This document shows, piece by piece, positions 43,504-52,605 of a stretch of DNA of 64,000 nt. Location: the NCBI RefSeq assembly GCF_002236105.1, contig NZ_NIWU01000008.1, forward strand, positions 62,001 through 126,000. The letters run 5' to 3'. The position numbers were made by a program, and so were the translations under genes. Position 1 is the stretch's first letter, and every line of letters starts with the position of its first letter. The notes under the pieces are model-generated. The model had not been told where the DNA came from and did not search any database. It was given only the letters and a program-made list of their open reading frames with translations. This stretch comes from Pseudomonas umsongensis. Its GTDB lineage: Bacteria > Pseudomonadota > Gammaproteobacteria > Pseudomonadales > Pseudomonadaceae.

Positions 43504-44394
43504 ATGGACCTCGCCAATCTCAATGCCTTTATTGCCATCGCCGAGACCGGAAGCTTCTCCGGCGCCGGCGAGCGACTGCATCTGACCCAACCGGCGATCA
43601 GCAAGCGCATCGCTGGCCTGGAGCAGCAATTGAAGGTGCGCCTGTTCGATCGGCTGGGCCGCGAAGTCGGCCTGACCGAGGCCGGCCGCGCCCTGCTGCC
43701 CCGGGCCTATCAGATCCTGAATGTCCTTGATGATACGCGCCGCGCCCTGACCAACCTCACCGGGGAGGTGACCGGTCGTCTGACCTTGGCCACCAGTCAC
43801 CATATCGGCCTGCACCGTTTGCCGCCTTTATTGAGAGAGTTCACTCGGCGTTATCCCGAGGTGGCGCTGGATATCCAGTTTCTCGATTCGGAAGTGGCCT
43901 ACGAAGAAATCCTCCATGGTCGGGCTGAACTGGCGGTCATCACCCTGGCGCCGGAGCCCCATGCCCTGGTCAAGGCCACACCGGTGTGGGACGACCCGCT
44001 GGACTTTGTGGTCGCCCCGGAGCATTCGTTGCTCGGCAACGGCAAGGTCAGCCTCGCGGACATCGCCCGACACCCGGCGGTGTTCCCCGGCGGCAACACG
44101 TTCACCCATCACATTGTCCAACGCCTGTTCGAGGCCCAAGGCCTGACGCCGAACATCGCCATGAGTACCAATTACCTCGAAACCATCAAGATGATGGTGT
44201 CGATCGGCCTGGCCTGGAGTGTCTTGCCACGCACCATGCTCGACGACCAGGTTGCGCGAATACCTTTACCGGGCATACAACTGACTCGCCAGCTAGGCTA
44301 TATCCTGCACACAGAAAGGACGCTATCGAATGCAGCGCGGGCCTTCATGGCCTTACTGGATGCCCAGATCGATCTGCCAGGGACTCAAGGCTAA
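43504..44394 (+). CDS. LysR-family regulator divergent from leuC
   Basis: ATG 43504 (MDLANLNAFIAIAETGSFSG) gives 296 residues; an in-frame ATG 30 bases upstream has no site. The HTH lies at residues 15-60 (GAGERLHLTQPAISKRIAGLE) and the effector domain has LTLATSHHIGLHRLPPLL, GRAELAVITL and VFPGGNTFTHHIVQRLFEAQG. LysR genes divergent from leuCD are common and often activate leucine synthesis. The 148-base gap to leuC is AT-rich near the regulator start and holds the shared promoter region. Confidence 0.92.
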   Translation: MDLANLNAFIAIAETGSFSGAGERLHLTQPAISKRIAGLEQQLKVRLFDRLGREVGLTEAGRALLPRAYQILNVLDDTRRALTNLTGEVTGRLTLATSHHIGLHRLPPLLREFTRRYPEVALDIQFLDSEVAYEEILHGRAELAVITLAPEPHALVKATPVWDDPLDFVVAPEHSLLGNGKVSLADIARHPAVFPGGNTFTHHIVQRLFEAQGLTPNIAMSTNYLETIKMMVSIGLAWSVLPRTMLDDQVARIPLPGIQLTRQLGYILHTERTLSNAARAFMALLDAQIDLPGTQG

Positions 44395-44459
44395 CTTGTG
44401 CTACTCCTATAGAGCCCGAATTTCTGTACCCGAGACCCAATTCAGCTCAAGGCTTGCCA

Positions 44460-47400
44460 ATGCCGAAATCTGTTGACCGTATTCCGCCGATGCCGCGCAT
44501 CCAGGCGCTTGACCCGAAAAGCTCCGAACAAAGCTGGGAAAGTGCCTCGCAATTGCTGGCCGCGCTCAATGGCGCGCGGCTGGGCGCGTGGTATTGGGAT
44601 ATCGAGCGTGGGCAGATCAGTTGGTCCCGGGGCACGCAGGCGCTGTTTGGCTTCGACCCCCGGCAACCGTTGCCGGCCGACCTGGAATACCTCGACTTGT
44701 TGCCTGCCGAAGATCGGGCAAAGACCCTTCGCGCCTTCCATGCCGTGATCGCAGGCGCACCGCTCGAGCAAGCGATGCACCACCGCGTTCGCTGGCCCGA
44801 CGGCAGCCTGCATTGGCTGGAGATCAGCGGCAGCCTGCTGCCGGACAAGCTCGGCCGTCCCCGAATGATTGGCGTGATCCGCGAAATCACCCACCAGCGT
44901 CTGCGCGAACAGGCGCTGAGCAGTTCGGAAAAACGCTTCGCGACGCTGTTTCACTTGTGTCCGAACATGGTCCTGCTGACGCGCCAGGAAGACGGCCTGA
45001 TCACCGAAGCCAACCAGTATTTCGAAAGCCTGTTCGGCTGGCCGGTGCAGGACGCGATCGGCCGCACCACGCTGGAACTGGGCCTCTGGGTGCACCCCGA
45101 GCAACGCGCGCAACTGGTCAAGGCGACCAAGGCCAAGGGCGAGCTGACCAATATGGAGGTGCAGTTTCGCGCCAGCAACGGGCAGGTCCACGATGGCATC
45201 CTCAGTGCGCAAAAGGTCGAACTCGAAGGCCAGCCCTACCTGCTGAGCACTTTCCTCGACACCACCGAACGCAAAGCGGCCGAACACGCCCTCAAAGACA
45301 GCCAGGAGCGCCTCGACCTGGCCCTGGACTCGGCACAACTGGGCACCTGGGACTGGCACATCCCCAGCGGCATGCTGTATGGCTCGGCGCGCGCCGCCCA
45401 GTTACACGGCATGGAGCCCATTCCATTCCATGAATCCTTCGACGACTTTTTCGAAGGCGTGCCCGGCGAAGAACGCGACACCATGCGCGATGCCTACCGC
45501 AGCCTGCGCGAAGGCCCCGCCGGCAACTATCAGCTGACCTATCGGGTGCAAATGCCGGATGGCAGCTCTCGCTACCTGGAGAGCCGCGCCCGCCTCTACC
45601 GCGATGAAAACGGTGTCCCCCTGCGCATGGCCGGCACCTTGCTCGACATCACCGACCAGGTCGAGCGCGAACAGCGCCTGATAGCTTCCGAAGAGAAATT
45701 CGCTACCCTGTTCCAGGTCAGCCCGGACCCGATCTGCGTGACGCGCCAGGACACCGGGCAATTCATCGAGATCAACTCCAGCTTCACCCAGACCTTTGGC
45801 TGGAGCGCCGCCGACGTGATCGGCCGCAGTGCCGACGAAATCGGCCTGTGGGACGCTTCGGCAAAAAGCCTGCAGCGGATCGAACAGGTGATCCGCGAAC
45901 AAGGCCTGAACAATGTGGCAATCCTCGTCCAGCACAAGGATGGGCAGTCGCTGACTTGCGTGATTTCCAGCCGTCAGATCAGCGTCAGCGAACAGCCCTG
46001 CATCGTCACCACCTTGCGCGACATCACCCAGCAGCAACGCTCGGAAGCGGCGCTCAAGGCCAGCGAAGAGAAGTTCGCCAAGGCCTTCCACTCAAGCCCC
46101 GACGCCATCACCATCACCGAACGCGATACCGGACGCTATCTGGAGGTCAACGACGGCTTTTGCCGCCTGACCGGCTACCGTGCCGATGAAGTGATCGGCC
46201 GTACCGTGTATCAGGTAGGAATCTGGGCCGAAGAAAAACAACGCTCGGCGTTGCTGGCCGAACTGCAGATCAAGGGCCGGGTACATCACCAGGAAATGCT
46301 CGGGCGCAACAAGCGCGGCGAATTGCTGACGGTAGAAGTGTCGGTAGAGCCGATCACCCTCAACGAAACCGCGTGCCTACTATTGACCGCGCGGGACGTC
46401 AGCCTGCTGAAAAATGCCGAGGCGCAGATCCGCCACCTGGCCTACCACGACCCGCTGACCAACCTGCCCAACCGCGCACTGCTGATGGATCGCCTGAGCC
46501 AGCAGATCGCCCTGCTCAAGCGCCACAACCTGCGCGGCGCCTTGATGTTCCTCGACCTCGACCACTTCAAGCACATCAACGATTCCCTCGGTCATCCGGT
46601 GGGCGATACGGTGCTGAAAATCATCACCGCACGCCTGGAAGCCAGCGTGCGCATGGAAGACACCGTCGCGCGCCTGGGCGGCGATGAATTCGTGGTGCTG
46701 CTCAGCGGCCTCGAAGGCTCGCGCAACGAGGTCAGCGCTCAGGTCTGCGAACTGGCCGATACCATTCGTGAGCTGCTGTCTGAACCGATGTTCCTCGACG
46801 GTCAGCGCCTGCAGGTGACACCGAGTATCGGCATTGCGTTGATTCCCGACCATGGGTCCACGCCGACCGACCTGCTAAAGCGTGCCGATATCGCCCTGTA
46901 TCGCGCCAAGGATTCAGGACGCAATACCGCGCAGATGTACCACAACACCATGCAGAAAGCGGCGAGCGAGCGCCTGCGCATGGAAACCGATTTGCGCCTG
47001 GCGCTTTCGCGCGGTGAATTTCGCGTGCATTACCAACCCCAGGTGGACGCCCGGGATAACCGCATTGTCGGTGCCGAAGCGCTGGTGCGCTGGAACCATC
47101 CGGAGCTCGGCGCGCAGTCGCCCACCGAGTTCATCAAGGTGCTGGAAGACAGCGGGTTAATCCTGGAAGTTGGCACCTGGATCGTCGACGAAGCCTGCCA
47201 GGCCTTCAGGCAACTGATCGCCGATGGCCGGGTGGACCCGCTGAAATTCAGCCTATGCGTCAACATCAGCCCGCGCCAGTTCCGCCAGAATGACTTCGTC
47301 GAGCGCATCGAAAACAGCCTCGCCACCTACGGCCTGCCCAGTTCGCTGCTGAAACTGGAAATCACCGAAGGCATCGTCATCCAGAACCTGGAAGACACCA

Positions 47401-47738
47401 TCAACAAGATGCTGCGCCTGAAAAAGCTCGGCGTGAGCTTTGCCATGGACGATTTCGGCACCGGTTATTCCTCGCTGACCTACCTCAAGCGCCTGCCGGT
47501 CGACACCCTGAAAATCGACCAGTCATTCATTCGCGACGCTACCACCGACCCCAACGACGCCGAGATCATCCGCGCCATCGTCGCCATGGCCCGCAGCCTC
47601 GGGCTGAAAATCATCGCCGAAGGGGTGGAGACCTCGGAACAGCTGGAATTCCTGCAGGGGCTGGGCTGCCATCTCTATCAGGGGTACCTGCATAGCCGGC
47701 CGCTGCCGGTGGAGGAACTGCAAAAGCTTCTGTTGTAG
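44460..47738 (+). CDS. Five-PAS GGDEF/EAL cyclic-di-GMP protein
   Basis: ATG 44460 (MPKSVDRIPPMPRIQALDPK) is given; ATG 44490 is an alternative. The 1092-residue protein is cytosolic, without membrane helices. It has five PAS modules (about 30-150, 155-275, 280-400, 405-525 and 530-650), with PAC-type endings such as LDITDQ and LRDITQQ. The GGDEF domain keeps RLGGDEF (about 738), so it could make c-di-GMP. The EAL domain keeps EALVRWNHP (about 873), MDDFGTGYSSL and AEGVET, so it could degrade it. The net activity is unknown. The stop codon lies inside a REP element. Confidence 0.93.
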   Translation: MPKSVDRIPPMPRIQALDPKSSEQSWESASQLLAALNGARLGAWYWDIERGQISWSRGTQALFGFDPRQPLPADLEYLDLLPAEDRAKTLRAFHAVIAGAPLEQAMHHRVRWPDGSLHWLEISGSLLPDKLGRPRMIGVIREITHQRLREQALSSSEKRFATLFHLCPNMVLLTRQEDGLITEANQYFESLFGWPVQDAIGRTTLELGLWVHPEQRAQLVKATKAKGELTNMEVQFRASNGQVHDGILSAQKVELEGQPYLLSTFLDTTERKAAEHALKDSQERLDLALDSAQLGTWDWHIPSGMLYGSARAAQLHGMEPIPFHESFDDFFEGVPGEERDTMRDAYRSLREGPAGNYQLTYRVQMPDGSSRYLESRARLYRDENGVPLRMAGTLLDITDQVEREQRLIASEEKFATLFQVSPDPICVTRQDTGQFIEINSSFTQTFGWSAADVIGRSADEIGLWDASAKSLQRIEQVIREQGLNNVAILVQHKDGQSLTCVISSRQISVSEQPCIVTTLRDITQQQRSEAALKASEEKFAKAFHSSPDAITITERDTGRYLEVNDGFCRLTGYRADEVIGRTVYQVGIWAEEKQRSALLAELQIKGRVHHQEMLGRNKRGELLTVEVSVEPITLNETACLLLTARDVSLLKNAEAQIRHLAYHDPLTNLPNRALLMDRLSQQIALLKRHNLRGALMFLDLDHFKHINDSLGHPVGDTVLKIITARLEASVRMEDTVARLGGDEFVVLLSGLEGSRNEVSAQVCELADTIRELLSEPMFLDGQRLQVTPSIGIALIPDHGSTPTDLLKRADIALYRAKDSGRNTAQMYHNTMQKAASERLRMETDLRLALSRGEFRVHYQPQVDARDNRIVGAEALVRWNHPELGAQSPTEFIKVLEDSGLILEVGTWIVDEACQAFRQLIADGRVDPLKFSLCVNISPRQFRQNDFVERIENSLATYGLPSSLLKLEITEGIVIQNLEDTINKMLRLKKLGVSFAMDDFGTGYSSLTYLKRLPVDTLKIDQSFIRDATTDPNDAEIIRAIVAMARSLGLKIIAEGVETSEQLEFLQGLGCHLYQGYLHSRPLPVEELQKLLL

Positions 47739-47847
47739 GAGCGAGCATGCTCCGGGCGGCGTTCCGACGATGGTCGTCAACGATGATGCGGGAAACCTGA
47801 CACCCCGTGGCGCTCTCAGGTTCATCGCGAGCATGCTCGCTCCTACA
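47734..47847. repeat. Long REPIN overlapping the stop of the GGDEF/EAL gene
   Basis: TGTAGGAGCGAGCATGCTC (47734) and GAGCATGCTCGCTCCTACA (ending 47847) enclose about 75 bases. The TAG at 47736-47738 in the left arm is the stop codon of the upstream gene. The inner sequence matches the inverse of the element at 57661-57760. Confidence 0.88.
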
Positions 47848-48011
47848 AAAATCCCCACCTTCGATTCAATCCCCCTTTCCTACATACATTCCGGAAACGT
47901 CTGATTTACGCCTGACAGCTTCGTATAGAACCCTTGCTCTGCACTTTGCCCTGTCTCCAATCCTTCGGAGGCAGGCGCAATTTGATGGTCAACAGACAAG
48001 GAGTTGCAGCT

Positions 48012-49487
48012 ATGGCTAAGGGATATTTCATTCGCAAGGGTGACAAGACCAGCTGTGGTGGCGAGGTGCTGGACGCCGATACCCGCGTCATGATGTTTGG
48101 CTTCGCCCATGCTCGCGCAGGGGACCCGGTGTCCTGTGGCAAAAATGATGAAACCTACGAAATCGAGGGTGGCATCGCGTTCTTTGGCAGTCACGGGGGC
48201 CTGGTGGCGGGCTCGCTGGACAGCCGCAGCGGCTGTCCCTGCAAGGCCGGGCTTATCCCCTCGTTTACCACCGCCACCTATGAATCCAGACAGGGTGCTG
48301 CGCCGCAAGCCTTGAGGAGCGCCCCTCAACAGGAAGCCGCGCCCGTTGCTCCCAACAACCCGGTCGCGCCGCGACAATCCACTTCCACTTCCACTTCCAC
48401 TTCAGCGCGGGCGCCCACACCGACGCTCAGCGAACGGCCAGGGACGATTTGTGAAAACCTGTGGCGCGGCTACCAGCAAAGGGTCGAAAACGTCGTGGCA
48501 CCCGGCGGCAAGTTGATCGCCGACCCGAAGGCGCGCAACAAGGCGATCAATGCGGCCTACGCCCAGCTGTGGCGCCACGATCCGCGATTCCAGTGGGCCG
48601 GGTTGGCAGCCTTCGCCTCCAAGCAGGTGGGCTGTGGCTTGCTGCACGCGGCTGACACGATCGAGAAAATTCAGACGGAAGAGGAAACGATACAGCAACT
48701 GAGGGACAGTGCCAGACAAGGATTGAGAGGTTTGCTCAGCCCCAGTGAGCGGGAAAAGCGCGCGACCATTCGGGCGTTTGAGCAGCGTCAACGCGAGTAC
48801 GAAGAGGCCAACCGGGACAACCCGGTGTGGGGCTTCACCCAATGGGGTGCCGACCTTCCCTTGTCATACTCGCAACGGATGTACCGGTTTGTGTACGAGA
48901 TGCTGGCGATGGGTAATACCACGCTGTTCCTGGATGTGTATCCGTTGCATGTGTTCTACCAGGAGCGGGGATTGGAAGCGCTGAGGGATTGCCTGGAATC
49001 ACGTAGCAACATTTATGGGAATGGCCAACATCCGGTGCTGTGGCCGGTCGGACAGGAAACGCTGGAATTCGGGATTGACCACAAGGAAATTCTCCTGGCC
49101 TTCGAGGCGATTGAGGCCGGTTATATCGCCGAAAGCGTTGAGCATCTAGCCTGGCACGAGCAACGGAATATTCTGCAACCGGCGATGTACAGCGACTGGC
49201 GGCTCAACTCACTGTTGCGCAGTAACCATTTTTCCTACGTCATCGGTATCCCGTCCGGCGCCGCCGAAGCCGTCGAGCTGTCCCTCGCCAGTCAGTGCCG
49301 CCGCGTGGACGACGGACGCACCATTGGTTTCAGCAACAACCTCAATGCCAACCTGGCCGATATCAATCAGCGTATGCCCTTCGTGCTGAGGGCCGCGAAG
49401 CAGTTTGACGATCTGCTGCACAGCGACCAGCGCAAGCTGCTTGAGCATTCGATTCGGGATATTGCCCTGGGTGGTGGCGTGCGATGA
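48012..49487 (+). CDS. PAAR-domain protein with large C-terminal extension, probable T6SS effector
   Basis: ATG 48012 has AAGGAG 8 bases upstream; the product is 491 residues. Residues 1-90 are a PAAR domain (MAKGYFIRKGDKTSCGGEVL, GDPVSCGKNDE, GGIAFFGSHGGLVAGS, GCPCKAGLIPSF), the sharp tip that caps VgrG spikes. A Pro/Ser/Thr linker follows, with an (ST)n stretch. The C-terminal 350 residues are helical and rich in Trp and Tyr, with WAGLAAFASKQVGCGLLHA and YRFVYEMLAMGNTTLFLDVY. I see a weak resemblance to the DUF2515 family but no known catalytic motif. No vgrG or T6SS structural gene is nearby. The next gene overlaps by 4 bases and probably encodes immunity. Confidence 0.8.
   Translation: MAKGYFIRKGDKTSCGGEVLDADTRVMMFGFAHARAGDPVSCGKNDETYEIEGGIAFFGSHGGLVAGSLDSRSGCPCKAGLIPSFTTATYESRQGAAPQALRSAPQQEAAPVAPNNPVAPRQSTSTSTSTSARAPTPTLSERPGTICENLWRGYQQRVENVVAPGGKLIADPKARNKAINAAYAQLWRHDPRFQWAGLAAFASKQVGCGLLHAADTIEKIQTEEETIQQLRDSARQGLRGLLSPSEREKRATIRAFEQRQREYEEANRDNPVWGFTQWGADLPLSYSQRMYRFVYEMLAMGNTTLFLDVYPLHVFYQERGLEALRDCLESRSNIYGNGQHPVLWPVGQETLEFGIDHKEILLAFEAIEAGYIAESVEHLAWHEQRNILQPAMYSDWRLNSLLRSNHFSYVIGIPSGAAEAVELSLASQCRRVDDGRTIGFSNNLNANLADINQRMPFVLRAAKQFDDLLHSDQRKLLEHSIRDIALGGGVR
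48378..48403 (+). repeat. Hexanucleotide tandem repeat in the PAAR gene linker
   Basis: TCCACT is repeated four times, coding alternating Ser-Thr between the PAAR domain and the C-terminal domain. Gain or loss of units would change linker length without shifting frame. Confidence 0.85.
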
Positions 49488-50101
49488 GCCTGCTGCAACG
49501 TATAGGCTGGCGACGCGGCGTGTTGGCGCTGGCCGTCGCGGCCCTCCTGACGCTTGCGTCGATTGAGGTCCTGTCGGAAGAGCCCGAAATCGCCCTATTG
49601 ATTGGCGAGCCTTGGGAGGATATGCGCCGTCGATCCAGTGCAACCATTGATCCAGCTATTCCTGGCCATTTTTGGGGTCGTTTGCCTAAGTCGGATGCCC
49701 GCCTTCGTTTCATCGGTCCTCAATATGGGTTCATAACTCCGCTGGCTCGCTACTTCACGGTTACGTTCAACCGTGACGAGTCAATCAACGGTGTCAATAT
49801 GTCCCCGCAAATCGAACCCCTGCTACTCGACGATACCCTCAAGGTCGTGCTGGATCTGCAGGAGCAATGGCGCAATGCTGGCTGGACACCCATCCGGGTC
49901 AAGGACTTCCCCTCGTTCGCCGACACCCCGCAATGGCGTGCTCAACTGCGTGATGTAAACAAAGGTGGAAAATCCTACTGGCACGCGGGCACCCAGTACC
50001 AAGTGATGCTAGTGGTCAATCGCTTCAAGGATTACAGGCACCCCACCGAAGAGCGCTACCTCATCAAGCTGTCACTGGCCACGCCTTGGACGAATCCCTG
50101 A
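49484..50101 (+). CDS. Membrane-anchored partner of the PAAR protein, candidate immunity protein
   Basis: This 205-residue protein starts at an ATG that overlaps the PAAR gene stop (ATGA). It has a basic start (MSLLQRIGWRRG) and one hydrophobic segment (VLALAVAALLTLASIEVL) that could be an anchor or uncleaved signal. The remainder should face the periplasm, with GEPWEDMRRRSSATI, FTVTFNRDESINGVNMSP and TQYQVMLVVNRFKDYR. I recognise no family. Position, coupling and periplasmic location suggest neutralisation of a toxin that acts in the periplasm. Confidence 0.65.
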   Translation: MSLLQRIGWRRGVLALAVAALLTLASIEVLSEEPEIALLIGEPWEDMRRRSSATIDPAIPGHFWGRLPKSDARLRFIGPQYGFITPLARYFTVTFNRDESINGVNMSPQIEPLLLDDTLKVVLDLQEQWRNAGWTPIRVKDFPSFADTPQWRAQLRDVNKGGKSYWHAGTQYQVMLVVNRFKDYRHPTEERYLIKLSLATPWTNP

Positions 50102-50216
50102 TTGGCCTTTATCGCGACAAATCACGCTTTCAGCATTCCAGGCACTGTCGCCAAATCCATCCCCGGATGCCATCTACACTCAGTAACCAAACCGCCTCTC
50201 CCGAGACCTCACCAAC

Positions 50217-50840
50217 GTGCCCAGCATCTACCAGATCAAACCCGCATTCCAAAATCTCCTGCGCCCCCTGGTCCGGCGCTTGTTCGCCAAGGGCACCACC
50301 GCCAACCAGATCACTTTGATCGCCGGCATCGGCTCAATCCTGGTGGGCGTGCTGATCGCCGGTTTCGTGCATCACCCCTGGATATTCGTGCTGGTGCCGA
50401 TCTGGATGCTGGTGCGCATGGCGCTCAACGCCATCGACGGCATGCTGGCTCGAGAGTTCGGCCAGCAGTCGCACTTGGGGGCCTATCTCAACGAGTTGTG
50501 CGATATCACCGCCGACTGCGCCTTGATCCTGCCCTTTGCCCTGCTGCCCGGCGTCAGCCTGTGGCTGGTGCTGCTGGTGACCTTGCTCGCCTTGTTCAGC
50601 GAGTACAGCGGCGTGCTGGGGCCGATGGTTGGTGCTTCGCGGCGCTATGACGGGCCCATGGGCAAAAGTGACCGGGCTTTCGTGCTGGGGGTCGTGGCCG
50701 CCGGCATCGTACCGGGCTGGATCAGCCCATTCTGGATCAACGCGGTGTTCGCGATCATCGCGATGCTGCTGGCTTTTACCTTGGTCAACCGGGTCCGCCA
50801 GGGCCTCAGGGAAGCACAAATCGACAGCTCTTCAGCCTAA
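50217..50840 (+). CDS. ynbA: CDP-alcohol phosphatidyltransferase, YnbA-like
   Basis: GTG 50217 begins MPSIYQIKPAFQNLLRPLVR; the product is 207 residues with about six membrane helices. The CDP-alcohol phosphotransferase signature is present as NAIDGMLAR, then GAYLNELCD. Two of the four usual metal-binding Asp (first and third) are Asn here, while DG, AR, G and the last D are kept. The closest family I know is E. coli YnbA. It would join a CDP-activated lipid to an alcohol headgroup, at reduced or altered activity if the substitutions matter. It is the first gene of a six-gene lipid operon. Confidence 0.85.
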   Translation: MPSIYQIKPAFQNLLRPLVRRLFAKGTTANQITLIAGIGSILVGVLIAGFVHHPWIFVLVPIWMLVRMALNAIDGMLAREFGQQSHLGAYLNELCDITADCALILPFALLPGVSLWLVLLVTLLALFSEYSGVLGPMVGASRRYDGPMGKSDRAFVLGVVAAGIVPGWISPFWINAVFAIIAMLLAFTLVNRVRQGLREAQIDSSSA

Positions 50841-50850
50841 GGAAATGGCA

Positions 50851-52605
50851 ATGCGCGAAGCACAGGAACAGACCTTCACCACCCACGACGGTGTGCAATT
50901 GTTTTACCGCCACTGGCCCGGCACCCCAGAACCGGGAACCCCACGCAAGGCCGTACTGCTGTTCCACCGCGGCCACGAGCATTCCGGGCGTATTGCCCAC
51001 CTGGTGGATGAGCTGGACCTGCCCGGCTTCGATTTTTTCGCCTGGGATGCCCGGGGCCATGGCCTTTCACCGGGCGCTCGGGGCGACAGCCCCAGCTTTG
51101 CCACCAGCGTGCGGGACGTGCAGACCTTCTGCGAGCACCTGAGCGCGTCCTACCAGATCCTTGAGGAAAACCTCGCGGTGATCGCCCAGAGCGTCGGCGC
51201 AGTGATCGTCGCCACTTGGGCCCACGATTACGCACCGCACATACGGGCGCTGGTGCTGGCGTCTCCGGCGTTCAAGGTCAAGCTCTATGTGCCCTTCGCT
51301 CGCCAGGGCTTGGCACTGATGCGCCGGTGGCGCGGTAACTTTTTCGTCAACAGCTACGTCAAGGCGCGCTTTCTCAGCCATGACCCGCAGCGCGTCGCCA
51401 GCTACGACAACGACCCGCTGATCACCAAGGCCATTTCAGTGAATGTCCTGCTCGGCCTGTACGAGGCCGCCGATCGCGTGGTGGCCGATGCCCAGGCCAT
51501 AATGATACCCACTCAGTTGTTGATCTCCGGGGCCGACTTCGTCGTGCATCGCCAACCCCAGGAACAGTTTTTCGAGCGCCTGGGCACTCTGCACAAGGAA
51601 AAACATGTGCTGCCGGGGTTCTTCCACGACACCTTGGGTGAAAAGAACCGTGGACACGCCGTCGCCAGCGCACGACGCTTCATCCTGCAGAACTTCGCGC
51701 AACCCATTGAACGCCCTGGCTTGCTGGCCGCCGATCGACTGGGCCTGACTTGCGCCGAATCCGAATCATTGGCCGCGCCGCTGCCGCGCAACTCCCTGCG
51801 CGATCTGTATTGGCGCATGACCCGCGCCAGCATGCGCCTGGGCAGCCAATTGTCGTCCGGGATCAAGCTAGGCTTCGACACCGGTTTCGACTCCGGCAGC
51901 ACACTGGACTACGTCTATCGCAACACCCCCACGGGCACGTCGGCTGTCGGCCGCATGATCGATCGCAACTACCTCGACTCCATCGGCTGGCGCGGCATTC
52001 GCCAACGCAAGCTGCACGTCGAAGAACTGCTGCGCCTGGCGATGCAGCAATTACGCGACCAGGGCCGCGAAGTGCGCATCGTCGACATCGCCGCCGGACA
52101 CGGGCGCTACATTCTCGAAGCCTTGCAGGGCGTCAGCCCGCTTCCCGAATCGATCCTGTTGCGCGACTACAGCGACATCAACGTGCGTGACGGAAGCGCG
52201 TTGATCCGCGAAAAAGGCCTGGAAGGGATCGCTCGGTTCGTCAAGGGCGACGCCTTCGACCGTGCCGACCTGGCCGCGCTGGATCCCAAACCTAGCCTGG
52301 CGGTGGTCTCCGGACTGTACGAGCTGTTCGCCGACAATCAGATGGTCAGTGCTTCCCTGGCGGGCTTGGGGGACGCGGTGGAACCTGGCGGATACCTGGT
52401 CTACACCGGCCAACCCTGGCACCCGCAACTGGAACTGATCGCCCGAGCCTTGACCAGCCACCGTGAAGGCCAGGCCTGGGTCATGCGCCGACGCACCCAG
52501 GCGGAAATGGACCAACTGGTGGAGGTGGCCGGCTTTCGCAAGGTCGGCATGCGCGTCGACGAATGGGGTATTTTCAGCGTGGCTCTCGCGCAACGGGTGT
52601 CTTGA
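50851..52605 (+). CDS. ynbC: Fused alpha/beta hydrolase and methyltransferase-like protein, YnbC-like
   Basis: ATG 50851 (MREAQEQTFTTHDGVQLFYR) has TAAGGA at 8 bases, better than ATG 50845; the product is 584 residues. Residues 1-300 are an alpha/beta hydrolase: LLFHRGHEHSGR, FFAWDARGHGLSPGARGD, nucleophile in VIAQSVGAVIV, Asp in ISGADFVVH and His in GFFHDTLGE. Residues 380-584 look like a SAM-dependent methyltransferase: VRIVDIAAGHGRYILEAL, ILLRDYSDINV and LAVVSGLYELFADN. The same fusion is found in E. coli YnbC. It could trim an acyl chain or methylate a lipid headgroup; neither is shown. Confidence 0.85.
   Translation: MREAQEQTFTTHDGVQLFYRHWPGTPEPGTPRKAVLLFHRGHEHSGRIAHLVDELDLPGFDFFAWDARGHGLSPGARGDSPSFATSVRDVQTFCEHLSASYQILEENLAVIAQSVGAVIVATWAHDYAPHIRALVLASPAFKVKLYVPFARQGLALMRRWRGNFFVNSYVKARFLSHDPQRVASYDNDPLITKAISVNVLLGLYEAADRVVADAQAIMIPTQLLISGADFVVHRQPQEQFFERLGTLHKEKHVLPGFFHDTLGEKNRGHAVASARRFILQNFAQPIERPGLLAADRLGLTCAESESLAAPLPRNSLRDLYWRMTRASMRLGSQLSSGIKLGFDTGFDSGSTLDYVYRNTPTGTSAVGRMIDRNYLDSIGWRGIRQRKLHVEELLRLAMQQLRDQGREVRIVDIAAGHGRYILEALQGVSPLPESILLRDYSDINVRDGSALIREKGLEGIARFVKGDAFDRADLAALDPKPSLAVVSGLYELFADNQMVSASLAGLGDAVEPGGYLVYTGQPWHPQLELIARALTSHREGQAWVMRRRTQAEMDQLVEVAGFRKVGMRVDEWGIFSVALAQRVS

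Noticed and set aside
43986..44459. N-terminal extension of the GGDEF/EAL frame into the LysR gene
   Set aside because: It overlaps the LysR coding region in another frame; the PAS protein starts naturally at 44460.
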